DNA of 64,000 nucleotides from Pseudisothecium myosuroides (lineage: Eukaryota; Streptophyta; Bryopsida; Hypnales; Lembophyllaceae), in contig OX637291.1 of NCBI GenBank assembly GCA_951799445.1, positions 4,280,501 to 4,344,500 of the forward strand, written 5' to 3'. Below are positions 35,496 through 46,579 of this stretch, piece by piece; within the stretch, counting starts at the first letter, position 1; every line of letters starts with the position of its first letter. The notes beneath the pieces are model-generated. The model made no database searches. It saw only the letters and a list, made by a program, of their open reading frames with translations, and was not told where the DNA came from. The position numbers were made by a program, and so were the translations under genes.

Positions 35496-38235
35496 TTAAG
35501 TTGTGGAAAAAAAATAGGAAATAATGATTAGGTAAAAAGTTCTAGAATGATTGGAAATGGAAGACTCTAGACATTGGCCATGGGTCTGGAGCACTTTTTG
35601 CCTCCTAAAATTCATAGTAATTTCAATTCAAGCAATAAAATTACCAATTTTTTTGCAATCCACGTCATTTCTATCGATGTACCTCAGAAAAATATTTGTT
35701 TGCCTTCACTACTCCAGATTATGTCGGAATTCCTTATTCGGTCGGTTATAGGGGGTTCTACCTTAGAAACAATAGTAAAGGCAATTGCAAATTATGGGAC
35801 ATTGAAATTATAGGGTTTAGTGTGAATGGTTGGTTTTAATAAGTAGTTTATTCTATGACAAAAATAGGGCAGATTGTGCACTGCAAAGATGAAACTCAGG
35901 ATGCAAGAAATATATAACACAATAAGCATGATAAGAACAAAAATTTACAAGCAGGTGCTTTTATCCACCCTAAAGGTCGGGCGTAGGGCTGACTTCTTCA
36001 TCCTGACATGACACTGTATCACCATACTGTAAACCAACTGTATTACGGAGTACTAGATAGCAACACTGCTATGTAAAAAGGATCCTATTAAATGGAATAC
36101 ATGGTATCCAATTCCACAACCCCTTAATTACATATACAAATTTCGAATGGCCCCCATTTTCTGCCACCTTATATTATTTATATTTGATTTCCTACTTTGA
36201 ATAGTCCCTAAATTTATTTTTATAAATTTTAGTTCCAAAGAATAAACTCCTCTATATATTATGCCGCACGTTGGTTCTAAAATGCGCTAAGTGTCCCCCT
36301 CGGGCGTAGGAATTGTATTACAAGTAATATTTCAAACCAATAGATTAACTTTTTTTCTTAAACTGTGAACTAATAAAAGTTGGTGAATCAATTTCACATT
36401 TTCACCTTCATCTCCAAAAATCCATTTTAGATTTTAAGCCTCAAATCAAAAGTTATAGACAAATTTGCGAAAGGAATTGGAAAAGATTAACACAAGAAGG
36501 ATACTAGGGTCACCTATTCAACTTAGACGTATTTAGTTGTCCTATGTCTCCTCACTTCATGCAAGGAAAGTGTGATGATGACTGCACATGATGCCTACAA
36601 ATGACACAATGAATCACAATGTGCAAGGTGCTGAAGCAATAGTTAAATAGGTGTGCAGTCTTCTAGAATTGCCAAAGGTACAGTCTATGGGGATGCTAGG
36701 CTGATTGTTCGGTTGCTAGTAGTGTAGAAGTCATTCTTTAGTCATTTGTAAATTGTTTCTATTGTACAATCTTTCACCGTGACTTTTAAATGACTGCGAC
36801 AAAGTCATATTGAAGTCATAGGAATACAGGCTACAAAATAGCGTTCAGGCCGAGTCCTTCAAGAGTACTATAATGCTTGTGAGCCCTATCTTTGGGTTTG
36901 CTTACAATCAGCAGTGTAGTTGCATCTAGGAAGTGGACCATAGAGGAGTAGTATGCGGCATCGAATTATTGACAAAGGAGAACCTATTAGTACAAGAAAA
37001 ATACTAGGACATCATTGTGGGAATTGTTTTCTATAGGTACTACTATAGATGCCCGAGGTGTCCTTAATAGGTGCAAGAATATAGCAATGGTCAAAAAATG
37101 TATGATGAGCATGATCCAGACAGCGAGACCTAATACTTCTACACTTAAAAATGAGGATAGCATCCAATCACTAGCCCACCACTTCTAGATTATTATAAGT
37201 AGTTAATTGGCAATCATTCACTAATCACTAGTAACGGTGTAGAGGTAGTTGGAACGTGCATTGGAGTCAAAATCACGTTTGAACAGTTGTTGAGCCAAAC
37301 TGGTTGTTTTTACAGTACATCATGCAGTGAAGGGAGTTACTGCCCAACCTTCCTTTTGCAATGGCATTACAGTAAAGGCTGGTTCTTTGTACTGAAGTTT
37401 TATTTCTTATGCTTGTAGTCAGTCATGCAAGATCAGGAAAAATAATTTCGAGCTCTACACGTGCGGGCAGAGACAAACACCTCTAAACTGCAAATCATGC
37501 TTGACAAGCTCATTGCTAGTGACCATTGAATCATGTCGTAGTTGTCTCTGAGTGATCCACGCTTGCAACCTCTGAGTGCATGATACTTGGATTTGACTAA
37601 GGTGCAACTGCTTCAATGGTCAAAGTCGCAGCCTAGTAAAGCGGCAATTACTGCCATCCACATCAGTGCAAAGCCGTGCAGGGCAGTACTGCAAAACTTC
37701 CGTGAAATGCATTTAGGCAGCTTTAGAAGTCATTTTCTAGTTGCGATATAGTAAAGCATAGTCTCAATGTATGATAGGCGGGTATTCCCTACTTTCTCCA
37801 CCCAAACCCTAACGATGTTACTAATGAAAAGTTGCAGATGATTGTTGGAGTTCATCAAGCCACTTCATCCTCAAGTCGCAATTACAATTGCACAATGTCT
37901 TGGACATTGTGGATTGACTAGAGGTGGTGCACAATCATTTTTAAGTCAAACCGGACATGTAGTCATTCTTAAGTCAAACTGTGCAGTCACAAATGTAACC
38001 AATATCTTGTAGTGGTTTAAATATAAATAGTCAACCATAGATTAATCCTAAACATTCTAAAGATCCACGTAGATCGCTCGCTATTTTGGGCAATTTTCTT
38101 CAGGTGTAATTTTTTATATTTTAAAGTGTAGTTTTTAGAAAAGGTTGATTATTTCAACATATAATGAACACCACAATTTTATATTTCTCTTCCATTCTTT
38201 ACTACTTTGAAATTTCTTTAGTGCAAATGTGAATG

Positions 38236-38520
38236 TGGCAAATTTCATTAAAATGGCGGCATTCCATGTGCCATTTTTAGATTGTGACATCTAGGACATA
38301 TTTACATTACTAACATCTAAAAAAGTTATAGATTTCAGAAATCTAGGCCAAAAATAGATTTCAGATTGTGTGGTCTAAAAAATCTAGGACATGTCTAGAT
38401 TTTAAATATCTCAGACTGGTTTAGATTCAGGTACAGATAAAACAATTCAGACTGTGTGTTCTGAACTATTAAAATTGTCAAAAGTCACAAAATACCGCCA
38501 TTTTAATGAAATTCGCCATG
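38236..38520. mobile_element. GGCAATTTCATTAAAATGG MITE family, copy 7
   Basis: Left TGGCAAATTTCATTAAAATGG, right CCATTTTAATGAAATTCGCCA, with family interior motifs. Confidence 0.8.
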
Positions 38521-38654
38521 AATTCACATTTTTCAAATTTGATCATCTAGTAAAGATATAATAAATTCTTGCATTTCTCCAAGGAAAATTTCTACTGTAG
38601 AGCAAGCCCAACCTTTAATCCCTTACAATCCCTCCATCCACATTACCTTAAATT

Positions 38655-38880
38655 AGGCTGTTTGTTTTATTTGTTTTGTTTTGTTTCTTTGTTACATTGA
38701 GATCTCCTGGACCATGGGTCCTCCGGTAGCATTCTTGGTATTGTTGAAAAATTGTCAGCAAGGAGAGGTGCAGAAGCATTGTTTTGTGGCGTTGGAACCT
38801 ACGGTGTGAAAGTTATGAATTTTTGAGTTATTTTTGTTACTTTTACTTTTGTTTTGGCTGTGACAACGGACAGGGCACAC
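38655..38880. repeat. Half of a GAGATCTCC...GGGCACAC repeat family
   Basis: The stretch from TTTGTTTTGTTTTG through GAGATCTCCTGGACCATG to GACAGGGCACAC matches one arm of the palindrome at 51307-51796 and the repeat at 54238-54620. Confidence 0.65.
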
Positions 38881-38977
38881 TAGTAAATGGTAAAATACGA
38901 TTTAGAGCTGGCTCATGTTCCACATGTCAGTCAAACCCATCCATCTTCCCATGTTGACAATGGGACTGGTACGAACT

Positions 38978-39405
38978 CAGTACTACAGGCCTAGGTGTAC
39001 TCGGCCCGGTTGCGCGCGCTACTTCGAATTATTTCCTAGTTCTGAACTCCAGCTAGCTTCACAACTGAATTCTCACAAACACGTTTAACCAATATCAAGC
39101 AATGCATGGAACTCAAGCCACTACTTGATCTCGATCTATCAGTTACCTTCAACTAAGCTTATTACAGATGGACCTGCCCACCTCCTGTTGATTCCTCACG
39201 TACTCACCGGGGTACTCACTTAGTACTACAGGTGTTTTCGGCCCGGATTCTTAGTTCTGAACTCCAGCCAGCTTCACAACTGAATCCTCACAAAAACGTT
39301 CAACCACTATCAAGCAATGCATGGAACTTAACTGGAAGCCATTCGATCTCGATCTGCCTTCAATTATTACAGATGGACCTGCTGTTGATCCCGACAACTA
39401 AAAAC
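38978..39405. repeat. Tandem duplication (~240-bp unit) upstream of the germin-like gene
   Basis: Copy 1 (from about 38978) and copy 2 (from about 39219) share AGTACTACAGG, TTCTGAACTCCAGC, ATCAAGCAATGCATGGAACT and ATTACAGATGGACCTG. It lies 330-750 bp before the start codon. A shorter duplicated word, CTTGGCACGAGCAG, follows at 39479-39523. Both could hold promoter elements. Confidence 0.75.
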
Positions 39406-39568
39406 CACTTGATTTCAGTCAAGTAAAAGCACTTTCCCAAAATGTCATTCATCCACTTCATCCAGTTGGTTCAAAGTCCTGGCACGAGCAGTGTGACTTG
39501 GCACGAGCAGAGCGACTTGGCACACTCATCTGTGACGCTTAAACAGACGGGAACTGAGTTCCAGCGCC

Positions 39569-39575
39569 TATATAA
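39569..39575 (+). promoter_or_regulatory. TATA box of the germin-like gene
   Basis: TATATAA about 160 bp before the ATG, followed by a CT-rich leader with a CTCTCTCTCTCTAT run at about 39640-39656. Confidence 0.7.
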
Positions 39576-39731
39576 GCCCAGGCCAACCTCAGCTACAACC
39601 AGCTACAACTGATCGATCGATTCACTCATCCTTCTCCAGCTCTCTCTCTCTCTATCTCAGGAATCTGACTGCCAGTCCTGCCGATTGTATTTGCATTGCC
39701 TTGCATTGCACTGCTTGAGATTTACGGCAAC

Positions 39732-40403
39732 ATGATGAACCGTGCGATGTGGGCTACCGTCGCCGTGCTGCTCACAGTGGCTCTGGTGGGTCCCCAGTTG
39801 GCCATGGCGGCTGACGAGGATCCTCTCCAGGACGTCTGCGTGGCGGACCTGAAGAGCAAGGTCGTCTTGAACGGCTTCCCGTGCAAACCTTTTGCTGAGA
39901 CTCATAACACGGACTTCATGTTCCCAGGCTTCAAGAACCCTGGCACCACCAACAACCCCAACGGGGTCAACGTGACTACTGCATTCGTGAACCAGTTCCC
40001 GGGTATCAACACCCTCGGAATCTCCGCCGTGCGCATCGACTTCGCCAAGGGCGGCATCAACCCACCCCACACGCACCCGCGCGCCACGGAGTTTCTCATC
40101 CTGGTGAAAGGGGAGCTTTACGTTGGATTCGTGAGCACCAACGGCACAATCAACACGCTGTTCGCCACCACCATCTACCCCGGGGAGGCTTTCGTGTTCC
40201 CCAGGGGACTGGTGCACTTCCAGCTCAACGTGGGCAAGACTCCGGCGCTGGCGTTCTCAGGGCTGAACAGCCAGAACCCGGGCGTGCAGCAGATCGCTCC
40301 CGCGCTGTTCAAGAGTGATCCTGAAATCAAGGATGAGGTGCTGGAGCTGGGCTTCCGCATCGGCCAGAAAACCGTCGACTTCATCCGGAGCAAGTTCCCG
40401 TAA
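39732..40403 (+). CDS. Germin-like protein (secreted cupin), 223 aa, single exon
   Basis: The frame is open from 39696, but the ATG at 39732 gives a good signal peptide (MWATVAVLLTVALVGPQ, ending near AMA-ADEDP) and fits the family length of ~220 residues. Two spaced cysteines near the mature N-terminus (DVCVADL and GFPCK) make the usual disulphide. Cupin box 1 is PPHTHPRATEFLILVKG and box 2 is YPGEAFVFPRGLVHFQLNVG; together they supply the three His and one Glu that bind manganese. NVTT and NGTI are possible N-glycosylation sites. Germin-like proteins are extracellular hexamers, some with superoxide dismutase or oxalate oxidase activity; which applies here cannot be read from sequence. The ORF is far more GC-rich than its surroundings and shows no damage. 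Confidence 0.93.
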   Translation: MMNRAMWATVAVLLTVALVGPQLAMAADEDPLQDVCVADLKSKVVLNGFPCKPFAETHNTDFMFPGFKNPGTTNNPNGVNVTTAFVNQFPGINTLGISAVRIDFAKGGINPPHTHPRATEFLILVKGELYVGFVSTNGTINTLFATTIYPGEAFVFPRGLVHFQLNVGKTPALAFSGLNSQNPGVQQIAPALFKSDPEIKDEVLELGFRIGQKTVDFIRSKFP

Positions 40404-42778
40404 ATGCCTGCATGCATGTCTTGATTGCTATGCAGTGTGTGTCGTCGCATTCCTGCGAGGTTCGCACATTGCATCGATTATGGTTGAAGCTCGAGCGATG
40501 GAAGAGAATAAATTTGCTAGATAGTGTGGTATTCTATTCTAGCTGGCTAGCCTGCTGTAGCTAGATATATTGGTACTGCCCGCAGAGAATTTGGCGCGAC
40601 CAGAAATTCTGCCTCTGTATTGACGTATTGACTTCTTGATTCGGAGGGTCCATTTCTCTCGATCTCGATGATTGAGATTTGTGACCTCCGGACTTGCAAA
40701 TTTTGCAATGAAGTATTAAATGTTGGTCTTATAATTGCGTTGGTGTACGGAAACTTCTTCTTTGATTGGGTTGTCGCTCCATCTCAGTCGTACAAGTAAT
40801 ATTCAAAATTGCATTTCATCCACAACATTGTGTCCTCGTAAGTAAAGATTTCCATCCGGCCCGTATATATTCGATCAGCCCGTACATCATTTCATTTCGT
40901 TCGAATAGGTCCACCGGCCATTTTTATCGAACTGCGCCAATTTAACGAAATGGACGTTCATTGACACCGTGTGTAGATTCCCGGAGCTTCAGTTCGATCA
41001 GTATTCAGAGTGATACCGCAATTTCAGCCGAAGGATTTGTAGGCGATAGTACAACGAACTTCTCGAGAATGTAACTTCACATACAACAAAGAATCGAATA
41101 ATTCTTAGCTCTCACATGTGTCTGGGATCGATTATTCTTCCAAATTAATCCGTTTGGGCTAATTTCGCAAATCGGGGATTTGTCGCACTTGCGAGATTTC
41201 ACTCTGCCTGTTTTAAGCAAGAGCTTGAAACCGATTAAACTGGAGACGTCACCCTCTGAAACATACGCCACTGGTACATTAATCGTGTCCACAGTGTACT
41301 GGGTGTCACCAGAACGTAATGGCAGCACCGTAGCCATTGAATTATAAGTTTTTACTAGTTGCTACATGGTGTTCGGGGATTCACAGATTCACAGATTCTA
41401 CAGATTTGGTGACTGCGAGCTTCACCAAATTTGCAATGCTGATTCTTAGGCAGTACCAGCAGTCACCATGCAATGCTATTCCTGCTTGTTGTTACCCTCC
41501 GTTTCTGAAGGTTTTCGGGACTTTTGGTTTCCGTTGTCATTTTAGATATTCAGCATAAGTCGTTGCTAGTTCCCCGCTTCATGAATGAGCTGCATCATAA
41601 AATCTCAATTTCACGGATGTACAAGTAGCGCTTTAATTAGTACGTTAGCTGTTCTTGCACCATCATGAGGTCCTGTTGCAATTGTCAGGTACACTCTTGA
41701 ACTCCCCGCCGCGGCCTTGGTAGAAATTCGGGGTGTCTGTAGTCAACTCAATAATAGAGCATGCGCGCATGCATTCCTCTGAGGTGCCATTCCGACCAGG
41801 TTCCTATTTATAAAAATCATTGTGTTGCAATGTATATGGAATGTACCTTAAAAGTAGCATTACTGTTATTGAATTCGAAAACAAGCTTCGAGCTAGGTTG
41901 AGACTCGAGAAGCTTATTGACCTCTCTAGTGCGTGATAGCAGTTTGCTCATCGAGGGTTCGCCGTGTGATTGCTTTGCCAGTGATTGAATGACTGCTGGA
42001 GTTGCAAGCTCGTTCAGTTTATATACCATTACAAATTAGTCTTCGTGCGCTTCATAAAGACTTAACTTTAAGCGAAGGGGAAGTGACTACGTCAGTACGT
42101 CTGTGTTCCAAGAACACGAGAATAGAAAAATTTGCGAGAAAACTGCAAATGAAAGAAACCGTCTATTCACTGGCCGTACTGCATATACTGTACTACATGC
42201 GCCAGTTTGCATTGGCTTGGCTAATAACCTGCTCATAGATATGCTGATGAATTAGATGTAAATTGCATCTCATGCACAAGTGAAAATTGTGAACAAACTT
42301 AGCTAGGTCCTCCACGCTTGACCCCCTCTTGGAAATGAGGGATTTAGATTATTTCTAATTCATTTCACAACAGACTTTTTTGGAATTCCCTGTGACTGGT
42401 TTAGAGCTTTTCTAGTTTTTCCCTACTAGTTTTTGCCAGTTTATGTGTTTCTCAGTGTTCTAATGTCATTGAGGAGGTATCTTTAAAGAATTCATGTACA
42501 GAAGAAAATTGTGGGTTTTCTTTGCAAGGATTTTCATAAATTCTCTCCCATGTGCAATCCAAAGTGGTAGACTTTGCACACATCTCACATTTCAATGTTG
42601 TTTTCACCTAATATTTGGTAGATTTTACAAGATGCAATTGTCCCATATGGATTGTCAAGAGTACTATGAAGGAGGACACATAAGACTTGTAAGTTGTCCA
42701 TTCTTAAGACAATAAATTCTATTCACATAAGTCTAGAATTTGGAGTTTGTATACTTCAAATACCCAAGAGATTTTATA
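40404..42778. other. Downstream of the germin-like gene; no confident gene
   Basis: Two minus-strand frames (41337-41077, 86 codons; 42029-41817, 70 codons) have fairly coding-like composition and could be exons of a decayed gene, the second ending just before a GT (TTTAAGGTACATT). I recognise no domain in either. The rest is AT-rich. Confidence 0.35.
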
Positions 42779-43715
42779 CTCCATTCCAAAATGATCTTCT
42801 TATTGGTCTTCATTTTTTGTTCCAAAATGATCTTCTTGTTGTAATTTGTAACTTGTGAATTGGTTAAATTTGACTTTTGATTGCTATTGGGGACCAACTA
42901 AACAACTTTGAGTAGTATTTCCCCCTCCAACCATGAAATCATCAATCAAATGACAATTAAATGATTAAAGGGGTCAATCAGCATTATTCATTCTTATTTT
43001 TTGCATCTCTTTGAATATTGCCCAACTGAAGGAGTTGAGGCTTTAGAAGGTAGATTGACATCCACATATGGTCTTAGGTTCATACTAAATGCCTACAAAA
43101 CAATGACCTCACACTTAAGAATTAAGTGTCTACCGGTGCTCTTTGAACATTAGAAAAAATCTGGGGCCTTCAGAGGGCTGCTCCACAACCCTCCGAGGGC
43201 CCCTGAAATTTACTTTTTTTTTGCAAAAAAATTAGTTTTTTCCCTATTTCTGCACAGCAGAAACTGTAGCGATAGTGGCACAGGAACCGAAATTTACGAG
43301 TAATTTTTTTTTTTTTTTTTTGTGTAATCTTAAAAAAATTATTTTTAAAAAAATAAAAAAATAAAAAAATTTGCAATTTCTGACCGTTTCGGCGAGCAAT
43401 CAACCAAGCTGACTGCTCACTGCAGGACGGTTCTGGAGTGACAGGCCAAGCATTTTAATAGCTTGGCTTATCACTCCGGAGCAGCCCTCCGGAGGGCTAG
43501 TTTTTTTTCTAATGGAATGCTCAAAAAATTCTAGTTTTCAATACTCCTAAACTGCACTTTAGAAAGGGCTTTGAAACTCAAAATTCTGAGGAAGTAAAGA
43601 AAACCTTAAATCCTATTTATAGGCTTATAGCTCAAAATGGATTTTTTAAATGTTATTTTTAGCCTTAATCCAAAACATTTTGTCTAACAGGAAGATCATT
43701 TTGGGACGGAGATAG
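42779..43715. mobile_element. Stowaway-like element, interrupted
   Basis: Left CTCCATTCCAAAATGATCTTC after TA; right GAAGATCATTTTGGGACGGAG, then ATAGTA. These are the CTCCGTCCCAAAATGATCTTC ends of Stowaway (Tc1/mariner) elements. Another MITE (43142-43517) is inserted in it. The right border is uncertain by about 4 bases. Confidence 0.65.
43142..43517. mobile_element. Nested foldback MITE with TGCTC duplication
   Basis: Inverted ends near TTTGAACATTAGAAAAAA and TTTTTTTTCTAATGGAA, plus paired AGGGCTGCTCC and GGAGCAGCCCT inside, flanked by TGCTC (43137-43141 and 43518-43522). Confidence 0.6.
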
Positions 43716-43803
43716 TAATATATGAAATGGGATATGAAATTTTGAAAATGTTAAAACAAATGAAATCTACATATTACTAATATTTTGAACTCTTGAAATT
43801 TAA

Positions 43804-44732
43804 CCCCTAAAGGACCATTGTCCCTTTGGGGGACAAATGCGTTTTCAGGTAGGTACCTATGGGCTGAAATTCTCTCTTGATTTTTTGAAACATTTTTTGG
43901 AGGTAGAAAAGCTGAATAGCTTCGTGGGAATATTATTTTTTTCACAATCTGTGCCCAGGAAAAAAAGTTAAGACCAAATAAGCTCAAACGATGGGACGGC
44001 AGGTAGCCTGGACAACCAATAAAAAGTGGACAAAAATTTGAATTATTTTTTTAATATTTTTATTCTCGTAGATTATATTTTTTTTCTATCTAAAAAGCTT
44101 TGATTCATTTCATTTGGATAGGTCATGAGAAAGTTATGGACATTCTTGGTTTTCGGGCAGTTAGAGCATCTTCTTGAAAAAACAACTTTTAGGATTTATT
44201 TCTGAATGCAATTTTTCAAATTTTTCAATTTTTTTTTTTTGCATGGTCTGATTTACTTGTTAGAACAATCTCACCATTGGGATAAGTGCATTTTAATTCC
44301 ATCTAAAATATATTAATATTTTAGATTTTCCTTCTATCTCATACCTACTTCTACTTAATAGTTTTTTTAAGAATGATAATTAAGTTTTTTTGAAATTTTT
44401 TTTCCTAGACTCTCAACTCAATTCTACACTATAAAGATTTAAAACTCAAAACTTTGTAGTGCAAAAATTTTGAGTTAAAAATGTTCAAAGTCAGAAAATC
44501 TAGTCTTGCAATGTATTGAAAAACTTGTTTTTTCCACTTTAAATGCAGATATCTTGCAATCTGTGCAGTCAAAAGTTCTGAAATTTTTTCCGCACACTCT
44601 CATACTAGTTAGGTGTAAGATCCTATGGTTAGATAGGGAAAAAAAATAATTTTCAATTTTTTTAACTCTTTGCTATAGATATGGCAATTTTGAGTGTTTT
44701 CTAGCAGAAAAAAGGCCTTGGTCCTTTCGGGG
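43804..44732 (+). mobile_element. TTAA-specific element (piggyBac-like), 929 bp, copy 3, uninterrupted
   Basis: Starts CCCCTAAAGGACCATTGTCC, ends GGCCTTGGTCCTTTCGGGG, flanked by exact TTAA on both sides (43800-43803 and 44733-44736). Same length as copy 1. A short internal palindrome (GTCCCTTTGGGGGAC) lies just inside the left end. No coding. Confidence 0.83.
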
Positions 44733-45240
44733 TTAAAAAGGATCTAGATCAAAAAATTTGAAATGTACAAATTAATGAGATTGAAATATAAAAGCTTCAT
44801 GTTACTATATTAGTAAGATTTGAGACTCCAAAATTTACAAGTAGTATTGATTTTGGGCACTAAAATCTATATTAAAGTTAGATTTTAGAAGCATAAATCT
44901 ACATTCTACAGTATTGAATTTCAGAAATTGAGTTGATTTGGAGGTGGGGATATCTTCTAATAACAGTAAAAAATACATAGATTTTTCTTTAATAAAATTA
45001 ATAAAAATCCCTGTCTCTCATTTTCCTATGAAGGACACATTTCCTGCAAACATCAATTTCCTACTTTTATGTTTCTTTGGAGGGGATTTTCAGTATAATA
45101 TCCACAAAGAATTCAAAAAATCCTTGTGTTTTATAATAGATATAATTTTTTTACATATTGTTTTATTATAATACTATTTTTTGAAAATTACAATTTTTTC
45201 TCACCAAAAATATCAAACAAATTATTTTCATTAGTTCAAT

Positions 45241-45391
45241 GGGCAATTTCATTAAAATGGCGGTATTCCAAGTGCCTTTTTGACAGCGTGCCATTTTGAC
45301 CATCTAGGACAGATATAGATTTTAGAAAGGACATTTTGAACTATAAACGGGCCAAAGTCAAAGAATATTAATATTTTAATGAAATTGGCCA
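45241..45391. mobile_element. GGCAATTTCATTAAAATGG MITE family, copy 8 (short)
   Basis: Left GGGCAATTTCATTAAAATGG, right ATTTTAATGAAATTGGCC. 151 bp with a single ATCTAGGACAGATATAGATT core. Confidence 0.78.
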
Positions 45392-46579
45392 TTTCATAGT
45401 ATTTATCTTTTTATTGTAAAATATATAAATTTGTGTTACAATTATTTAAATTCTAATTAAAAATTTAGGTGATCATTTGACTTGAAATTTGTAGCTTATA
45501 GTCTTTAGAGGGCAACAAGACGTGTAGGCCCTAGGTAATCAACTGCAAAATTATATATGTTATAGGTGTAGGATAACTTTGCCAAAAAATAATTTAAAAA
45601 AATGATGGCAAATTATTTTGGAAATTATGTTGAATGTGTGGCAAAAAAAATGAAAGAAAATGAAAAGAATGTAGAAATATTTAGAAATTACTACACATGA
45701 GCAGCCCCTATGTATGAAGTGTTTAGGCCATATATGGAGGGTTGCTATTATGTGAGCATAGGAATGTGAGCCTATGAGCCTAGAATACTACACACCTATG
45801 TTATAGGTGTATATACTATAGAAATCGTCTATAATTATAGGATATATATGTTACAAATATCCATATTATAGGTGTTTATGATACATACACCTTCTATAGT
45901 ATGTGGTATCTATATTATAGGTACCTATATTGTAGGCTCAATGCTCACAAGCTCGCATTCTTGGGCTTACATACTAGCACCGTTGGCCATATATGAGCCT
46001 TGGCATTGAAATGTGCATAAAGCCTTTGACATTGGAGCAGAAAAAATAGATGCTCAAAAATTAATAATTGACGTAATGAATCAACAAAAATGTGGTGAAA
46101 GAATACATCTACAATGTTGCCAATTGAAGGTGATATTTAAAAAGGGATTTAAAGATGAAACAGATCCAAACCAGTTTAAGTTGATGGCCATTGTAATTGA
46201 GGTGGCAAAGTTGTTGTACACAAACCATAAATGCACACAATGTAGTATGTAATGAAGTGTTGATCTTATTGATTTTGATTTAAAGTTTGTCATTTTGTAA
46301 GGATCTATTGTAAATGTAAAATTGGAAGAGTATATGTCTTCGTCATTTTGTGAGCACAAATTGTAGATTTTGAATGGGTTGTACTGAACATTGTTCTTTC
46401 TTTAATTGAATTTACATTGCATAAACATAATTCATCAAAGAGCAAAGCCTTAGACACAGAGTTTTACTTGATCTTTGAACTGTATATTGATTTTGCTCAA
46501 ATCAAAATGAAATTATTGTAGAGACCTATGTAACAAGAAGCATGGATCAAACTGGAACATCAAGTACTCTAATCTTGAT
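45392..46579. other. AT-rich non-coding with short dispersed repeats
   Basis: About 45740-45970 has repeated TATAGGTG and GTGAGC words. A 79-codon plus-strand frame (46013-46252) has no recognisable features. Confidence 0.4.

Larger units (their letters stand above)
31362..36304. mobile_element. hAT-like element with CTCGGGGGGACAC ends, nested in the CACTA element
   Basis: Left end CTCGGGGGGACACTCTTAG, right end CTAAGTGTCCCCCTCGGG, flanked by an exact 8-bp duplication CGTAGGAA (31354-31361 and 36305-36312). It is the same family as the MITE at 6308. It contains the TTAA-specific element 31889-35495; the rest is non-coding. A 66-codon and a 79-codon frame near 35551-35813 show nothing recognisable. 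Confidence 0.8.
30712..38014. mobile_element. CACTA element, 7.3 kb, host of three nested insertions
   Basis: Starts CACTATAAGAAATTGGTCAC, ends GTAACCAATATCTTGTAGTG, with a 3-bp duplication GTT on both sides (30709-30711 and 38015-38017). Both ends are crowded with sub-terminal motifs AGTCATT and AAGTCATTGTGA, as expected for CACTA transposase-binding repeats. Without the inserted 31362-36304 block (plus one duplication) it would be about 2.35 kb. I see no transposase, so it is non-autonomous. Confidence 0.82.

Noticed and set aside
39657..40217. 186-codon minus-strand ORF
   Set aside because: Shadow of the GC-rich germin-like coding sequence.
45740..45970. MITE with GTGAGC/GCTCAC ends
   Set aside because: Inverted matches are weak and broken; no duplication at the borders.
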